The notes below the pieces were generated by a model that saw nothing but the letters and a program-made list of their open reading frames with translations, searched no databases and was not told the origin of the DNA. Shown here piece by piece: positions 57,936 through 64,000 of a DNA stretch of 64,000 nt (positions are counted from its first letter, which is position 1; each line of letters starts with the position of its first letter). Source of the stretch: Lysobacter capsici (GTDB lineage: Bacteria > Pseudomonadota > Gammaproteobacteria > Xanthomonadales > Xanthomonadaceae); the NCBI RefSeq assembly GCF_018732085.1, contig NZ_CP076103.1:992001-1056000 (forward strand). The letters are read 5' to 3'. The translations under genes were made by a program, and so were the position numbers.

Positions 57936-57964
57936 CAATAACCCGCCGTTGTGCGGCGCGTCAA
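57936..57964 (-). promoter_or_regulatory. promoter of the thr operon
   Basis: TTGACG (57964-57959), 17-nt spacer, TTATTG (57941-57936). Seven nt separate the -10 box from the leader ATG, so transcription is predicted to begin at the ATG itself. Confidence 0.65.
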
Positions 57965-58065
57965 GAGGCAATCGAGGGGAATGTGGCGGACGGCGGGTTC
58001 GGCCGGTGGTGCGTGGTGTAGTTGTTACACCTGAAACCTGTCGATGCGGTATTTGTAGTGTCGTG

Positions 58066-58128
58066 GTCGCGGCTTGCGCCGCTCCTACAGTCGCCCCCTG
58101 TAGGAGCGGCGCAAGCCGCGACCGCGAT
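58066..58128. repeat. inverted pair of TGTAGGAGCGGCGCAAGCC-family repeats, arms almost touching
   Basis: GGCTTGCGCCGCTCCTACAG (58073-58092) and CTGTAGGAGCGGCGCAAGCC (58099-58118) are separated by only 6 bases. They lie between the thr promoter and the YbhB-like gene. Confidence 0.88.
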
Positions 58129-58224
58129 AATTCGCTGACGACGCAATCAACCGACCCCATCGCCGCACGCACGATCGCTTCGCGCATGCGGTCTCCTCGC
58201 CTATTTCCTCAATCGCCTGTTCCC

Positions 58225-58764
58225 TTAGCGACTGTACGTAGCCGTAATCGTAGCCCGCCCCAGCGCATCGCCCTTGATCATGAACGCCGCCAGCGTGGCA
58301 TTGGCCTTCGCATCGATCTTGAGTTTGTCGCTCTTGAGCGCCCACACCGAAAACTCATAGCGATGGGTCTTGCCCGGCAGCGAGCACGGCCCGCCGTAAC
58401 CGGGACGGCCGTAGTCGTTGCGGGTCTGCACCGCGCCGGGCGGCAGGGCGGCGGCGCCCTCTTTCAGCTCGGTGGTGCCCGCCGGCAGATTGACCACGAT
58501 CCAGTTCCACGCGCCGTTGCCGCCGGGCGCATCGAGGTCCTGCACGGTGACCGCGAAACTGCGCGTGCCGGCCGGCGGATTGCGCCACATCAGCATCGGC
58601 GCGAGGTTGCCGCCCTTGCAGCCCAGTTCGGGGTAGGCATGGCGGATGCTGATGCGATCGCCCTCGTGGATGTCGATGCTTTCCAGCACGAAATCGGCGG
58701 CGTGCACGAGCGGCGACAGCAACAGCAGCGACAGCGGCAGAACAAGGCGGCACAGCGATTTCAT
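58225..58764 (-). CDS. YbhB/YbcL family (PEBP-like) secreted protein
   Basis: 179 residues from ATG 58764. Residues 1-22 are a signal peptide (LVLPLSLLLLSPLVHA). Family motifs: GCKGGNLAPMLMWRNPPAGTR, VQDLDAPGGNGAWNWIVVNL, YGRPGYGGPC and HRYEFSVWALK. These proteins have the phosphatidylethanolamine-binding fold; the ligand in bacteria is unknown. Probably periplasmic. Confidence 0.9.
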   Translation of the reverse strand: MKSLCRLVLPLSLLLLSPLVHAADFVLESIDIHEGDRISIRHAYPELGCKGGNLAPMLMWRNPPAGTRSFAVTVQDLDAPGGNGAWNWIVVNLPAGTTELKEGAAALPPGAVQTRNDYGRPGYGGPCSLPGKTHRYEFSVWALKSDKLKIDAKANATLAAFMIKGDALGRATITATYSR

Positions 58765-58933
58765 GGCGATCCGATCCGATGGAATGAGTGGTTGGAAGCA
58801 GCGCGCGCGGGCCGCGCGCGACGGGCGGATTATGGCGGGCAAACGCGCGGTTCAGGTCGATGGCGACGACGCCGCGTGCGTTCGACGTGCGCTGCGCATG
58901 CGCCGAAACCCATCGCGACGAATTCGCGATACG

Positions 58934-58953
58934 TGAATTTCATACTGAATTCA
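58934..58953. promoter_or_regulatory. inverted repeat upstream of the beta-lytic protease gene
   Basis: TGAATT-N8-AATTCA in an AT-richer stretch 283 bp before the protease ATG. It could be an operator; no regulator can be named. The remaining 471-bp upstream region has no supported gene. Confidence 0.35.
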
Positions 58954-59235
58954 TGTGGTTTATCCACTCGATGAACTCGCGCGCTGCCGCGTCATCGGTT
59001 CCATTCCGCGGCGAATGTTGCAACAGGATGTCAGAACTGGAGAAACAGTCTCACTTGAAACCATCGGAACGGACCTGCGTCGCGCGACACGGCATGCCCC
59101 GGCCTCCAGAGTTTTCGCTGCTCGCATCACCACTGAGCGACGGATGCGAACGATCGACCCACCACGCGACGCCGGTCCGCCGACGATACGGAGCGGTGCG
59201 CGACGCTCGCTCATTCAATCATCGGGAGCAAGGCA

Positions 59236-60372
59236 ATGAAGGCGATTTCGGGAGCAAGAACGACGCTGTTGGCGGGTTGCGTGCTGATCGCGATCTGCGG
59301 CGGGGCGGCAGCGGCGGAACGCGGCGGGTTGTCGGGCGAGGATCTGGTCTATTCCTACGACGAGATGTTCGACTTCGACACCGACACTTATCTGGCCAAG
59401 CATGCGCCGCATCTGCGCAAGCATTCGGAAGAGATCTCGCATTGGGCCGGCTACAGCGGCATCAGCCCGAAAGTGCTGATCGCGTTGATGGAGCAGCAAA
59501 GCGGCGCGGTCAGCGCCAAGCGCGCGTCGAACCGTCCGTTCGGCAAGCTTGCCCGCGCCGACGGCTTCGGCGCGCAGACCCGCGAAGTCGCGCTGGCGCT
59601 GCGCGAGTCGTTGTACGAGCGCGATCCCGACGGCGCCAAGGGGCCGGTGACGCTGGCCCGCGCCAATCCGCTGCAGGCGCTGTTCGAACGCTCCGGCGAT
59701 AGCGAACCGGCGGCCAAGCTGCGCGGCGACGGCGAATTCCAGCTGGTGTACGGCCGTTTGTTCAACGAGCCGCGCCAGGCCCGGCCGACCTCCGACCGCT
59801 TCGCCAAGGCCGGTCCGGACGTGCTGCCGCTGTCGCCCAACGGCCTGCTGCAGTTCCCGTTCCCGCGCGGCGCGCGCTGGCACGTCGGCGGCGCGCATAC
59901 CAACACCGGCTCGGGCAATTACCCGATGTCCTCGCTCGACATGTCGCTGGGCGGCGGTTGGGGCAGCAACCAGAACGGCACCTGGGTGTCGGCGTCGGCG
60001 GCCGGTTCGTTCAAGCGCCATTCCTCGTGCTTCGCCGAAGTCGTGCATACCGGCGGCTGGTCGACGACCTACTACCACCTGATGAACATCCAGTACAACA
60101 CCGGCGCCAACGTGTCGATGAACACCGCCATCGCCAACCCGGCCAACACCCAGGCGCAGGCGCTGTGCAACGGCGGCAGCTCGACCGGTCCGCACGAGCA
60201 TTGGTCGCTCAAGCAGAACGGCAGCTTCTACCACCTCAACGGCACCTACCTGTCGGGCTATCGCATCACCGCGACCGGCAGCAGCTACGACACCAACTGC
60301 AGCCGGTTCTACCTGACCAAGAACGGTCAGAACTACTGCTACGGCTACTACACCAACCCCGGCCCGAACTGA
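59236..60372 (+). CDS. blp: beta-lytic metalloendopeptidase precursor (M23)
   Basis: 378 residues: signal peptide (TLLAGCVLIAICGGAAAA, about 1-27), an acidic pro-region to about 199, and a mature enzyme of about 178 residues from SPNGLLQFPFPRGARWHVGG. Zinc ligands of M23A appear as His221, Asp235 (SSLDMS) and His322 (GPHEHWSL), with His281/His320 as catalytic candidates. Cys265/Cys311 and Cys355/Cys368 can form the two disulfides. It cleaves Gly/Ala bonds in peptidoglycan bridges and is secreted for bacterial lysis. AGCAAGGCA precedes the ATG. Monocistronic. Confidence 0.93.
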   Translation: MKAISGARTTLLAGCVLIAICGGAAAAERGGLSGEDLVYSYDEMFDFDTDTYLAKHAPHLRKHSEEISHWAGYSGISPKVLIALMEQQSGAVSAKRASNRPFGKLARADGFGAQTREVALALRESLYERDPDGAKGPVTLARANPLQALFERSGDSEPAAKLRGDGEFQLVYGRLFNEPRQARPTSDRFAKAGPDVLPLSPNGLLQFPFPRGARWHVGGAHTNTGSGNYPMSSLDMSLGGGWGSNQNGTWVSASAAGSFKRHSSCFAEVVHTGGWSTTYYHLMNIQYNTGANVSMNTAIANPANTQAQALCNGGSSTGPHEHWSLKQNGSFYHLNGTYLSGYRITATGSSYDTNCSRFYLTKNGQNYCYGYYTNPGPN

Positions 60373-60396
60373 GGCCCGTGCGTATCGCCCGCGTCC

Positions 60397-61038
60397 TCAG
60401 TCGCCCCACGGCGGCGGGGGCGCGGGCACCGGCCGGGTCAAGTCGAATTCGACCCGGAACAAGCGGCCCGGGCGCGCGAGTTCGTAAACGAAGCGCTGAT
60501 CGTCGATCTCGATCGCCCATACGTTCGCGACCGAGACCTCGCGGCCGAGATTGCGAAACATGGTCTTGCTGTAGTCGTCGCCGGGGAATTCGTAGCGGCC
60601 GGCCTGCTCGCCGAGGATCAGATCGCCGCCGTACATCGTCATCGCATCGGGGCTGCCGTCGCGGTGGCGATGATCGTGCTTGAGGCGTGCGCCGCCGGAG
60701 AGGCGTTGAAACACCCAAGTGCGCGAGTGGTCGTCGCCTACGTGGAACGGGACGCGAATGGTGTCTGCTTGCGTGCAGTCGCGCACATGCATGACCAACT
60801 CGCGGCCTTGGAAGGTATCGTCGGTATTCGTCGGCGTATCGGCGACGATACGGCCGGCGAAGGCCTTGCCGCATAACGGCCTTAAACGTTCGAGGAGTTG
60901 TGCGCCCTGAGCGGCGGTAGCTTCGGTGCCCGGCGCGGGTGGGTCGAGCGGTGGGGGACTCATGGTGGCGCAGCTCCCGAGCGTGAAGGTAAGGGCGATG
61001 GCGAATGCGATGAACGCAGAGGTCGGACGGAGGGTCAT
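60397..61038 (-). CDS. hypothetical lipoprotein
   Basis: 213 residues. The signal AFIAFAIALTFTLGSCATMS has lipobox LGSC. The mature part has QLLERLRPLCGKAFAGRIVADT, then VPFHVGDDHSRTWVFQRLSGG, KHDHRHRDGSPDAMTMYGGD and a C-terminal VYELARPGRLFRVEFDLTRP. This pattern recurs in uncharacterised Xanthomonadaceae and Sphingomonadaceae proteins as I recall, but no function is known. It converges on the beta-lytic protease gene with 24 bp between stops. Confidence 0.75.
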   Translation of the reverse strand: MTLRPTSAFIAFAIALTFTLGSCATMSPPPLDPPAPGTEATAAQGAQLLERLRPLCGKAFAGRIVADTPTNTDDTFQGRELVMHVRDCTQADTIRVPFHVGDDHSRTWVFQRLSGGARLKHDHRHRDGSPDAMTMYGGDLILGEQAGRYEFPGDDYSKTMFRNLGREVSVANVWAIEIDDQRFVYELARPGRLFRVEFDLTRPVPAPPPPWGD

Positions 61039-61169
61039 GCCGGCACGCTAGCGGTTCGATGTGCGCCGGGCAATGCGGAGCGGTCAATCCTGATTAGCGT
61101 GTCGGGTTTCGGTGACAGCCACGCGCTTGCCGGCGTGATCGCACCGGATGAATTCGCGCCGCCTCGGGG

Positions 61170-61263
61170 GCTTTTGTGGGAGGGGCTTGAGCCCCGACGC
61201 CTTTCGGCCGGGTCGCGGTGATCTGAACGCAAGGCGTCGGGGCTGCAGCCCCTCCCACAAAAG
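61170..61263. repeat. inverted pair of GGGAGGGGCTTGAGCCCC-family repeats
   Basis: Arms at about 61170-61205 and 61225-61263, upstream of the thiC promoter. Confidence 0.85.
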
Positions 61264-61320
61264 ATTTCGAGATTCCGTCGCTGGCGGGCCGACGGCGCGC
61301 CGCCGCGAGTTGCGTCCGAA

Positions 61321-61350
61321 TTGGCGCCCACGGCCGTTTCCATGTCTAAT
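61321..61350 (+). promoter_or_regulatory. thiC promoter
   Basis: TTGGCG (61321-61326), 18-nt spacer, TCTAAT (61345-61350). The predicted start, near 61357, is just ahead of the riboswitch. Confidence 0.6.
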
Positions 61351-61357
61351 GTGCCTT

Positions 61358-63434
<2,077 letters not shown>

Positions 63435-63514
63435 GCGGTTGTGGTCGGGCGCTGCCTTTGTGGTGGCGCCTTGTAGGTTTGATACCTGCGGGTTGTTTGC
63501 GGCGGGGCGTGCGG

Positions 63515-63816
63515 CAAAAAGCAAATCCCCCTCGATCCCCCTTTTTCAAAGGGGGAAGCGCTTCGGGTTGCGGCGCGGATAGCGGACACAGGCGATGCGT
63601 CGCGCGGCATCAGGGGGCGAGGATCACGCTGATCACGTCGCTCGTCATCGTTGCCTGATGATCGTTGTCTCACGGCTGATCGTTGTCTTACGAGTGCCAA
63701 CTCACGAGCGCCGAGTCGATCTCACGGGCGCCAACTCACAAACCTTGACTCGATGCCCCCGCGAAGCCGCTTGTCTTCCCCCTTTGAAAAAGGGGGATTG
63801 AGGGGGATTTGCTTTT
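63515..63816. repeat. widely spaced inverted pair of CCCCCTTTTTCAAAGGGGG-family repeats
   Basis: Arms at 63515-63557 (AAAAAGCAAATCCCCCTCG) and 63774-63816 (inverse). The 216 bp between hold short CTCACG(A/G)GCGCCAACTCAC-like duplications. No gene was seen in the final 566 bp of the window. Confidence 0.8.
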
Positions 63817-63946
63817 CGGAGCGGGACGACCTGTGCCCCTGTTCGTCATCAAGGCAGGCCGGGCAGTCGAAGGGCAAGGACCGAGCGGAGAAAATCGAGG
63901 AGTGAGAAATGCCCCAAAGCAGGGCATGCTTGCCTCGCTTTTACTC

Positions 63947-64000
63947 GCCACTCACTCCTCGCCACTCACTCCTCGTCACTCACTCCTCTCCACTCACTCC
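63947..64000. repeat. 14-bp tandem repeat at the right edge
   Basis: Units of GCCACTCACTCCTC with small variations, at least four, cut by the window end. The unit is twice seven bases, like the other arrays. Confidence 0.88.

Noticed and set aside
58955..59239. 94-codon plus-strand ORF upstream of the beta-lytic protease
   Set aside because: No ribosome binding site, no family features, and it runs into the protease start; it is better read as promoter region.

Overview
The window reads as chromosomal DNA of a Xanthomonadaceae bacterium, most probably Lysobacter. It is strongly GC-rich. It encodes a beta-lytic metalloendopeptidase precursor, the secreted bacteriolytic protease typical of Lysobacter. 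It also carries a Xanthomonadales-type T4SS effector/immunity pair (XVIPCD domain), a fused ilv-leu operon, and many paired REP-like palindromes. No rRNA, tRNA, phage, transposase or CRISPR array was seen. Assignments rest on reading the sequence and remembered family features; no database search was possible.

Layout. 1-2174 (minus): three unfamiliar genes, the last cut by the window edge and resembling MACPF-type pore-forming proteins. 2276-2832: a 276-bp tandem duplication carrying REP hairpins. 2993-7473 (plus): a short UvrA paralogue and a lipoprotein alpha/beta hydrolase. 7836-12355 (minus): a multicopper oxidase, then a putative T4SS effector with an HExxH motif and its lipoprotein immunity partner. 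12688-12800: an orphan promoter/terminator unit that may be a small RNA. 12986-19922: glnE, an orphan Imm22-like immunity gene, an ELM1-family gene, a RutE-like nitroreductase, a YceI protein and a pirin. 20293-25635: envelope module (CHCC zinc-finger protein, glycosyltransferase, O-antigen ligase, LpxL-type acyltransferase, waaA). 26034-33726: tolC, pcm, and a tetR gene divergent from an RND efflux adaptor and pump. 33872-38521 (minus): glycerol genes glpK, glpF and glpD, with striking heptanucleotide repeats near glpF and glpK.

38805-51117 (minus): a branched-chain amino-acid operon in the order ilvL leader/attenuator, ilvD, ilvC, ilvG, ilvM, ilvE, ilvA, leuA, leuC, leuD, leuB, then a terminator. 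Most junctions overlap; two gaps hold REP pairs. 51386-52384: a secreted metallopeptidase-like protein. 52502-57928 (minus): threonine operon thrL leader, thrA, thrB, thrC. Together these two operons cover aspartate to threonine, and threonine/pyruvate to Ile, Val and Leu. Both are headed by leader peptides rich in the codons of their end products, and both leader promoters are placed so that transcription should start at or next to the leader ATG. 58225-61038: a YbhB-like protein, the beta-lytic protease and a lipoprotein. 61321-63434: promoter, TPP riboswitch and thiC. 63435-64000: only repeats were seen.

The intergenic DNA is a mosaic of five palindromic repeat families, nearly always as inverted pairs, plus 7-bp tandem repeats. 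In-frame 15-bp repeats occur inside glpD and glnE.
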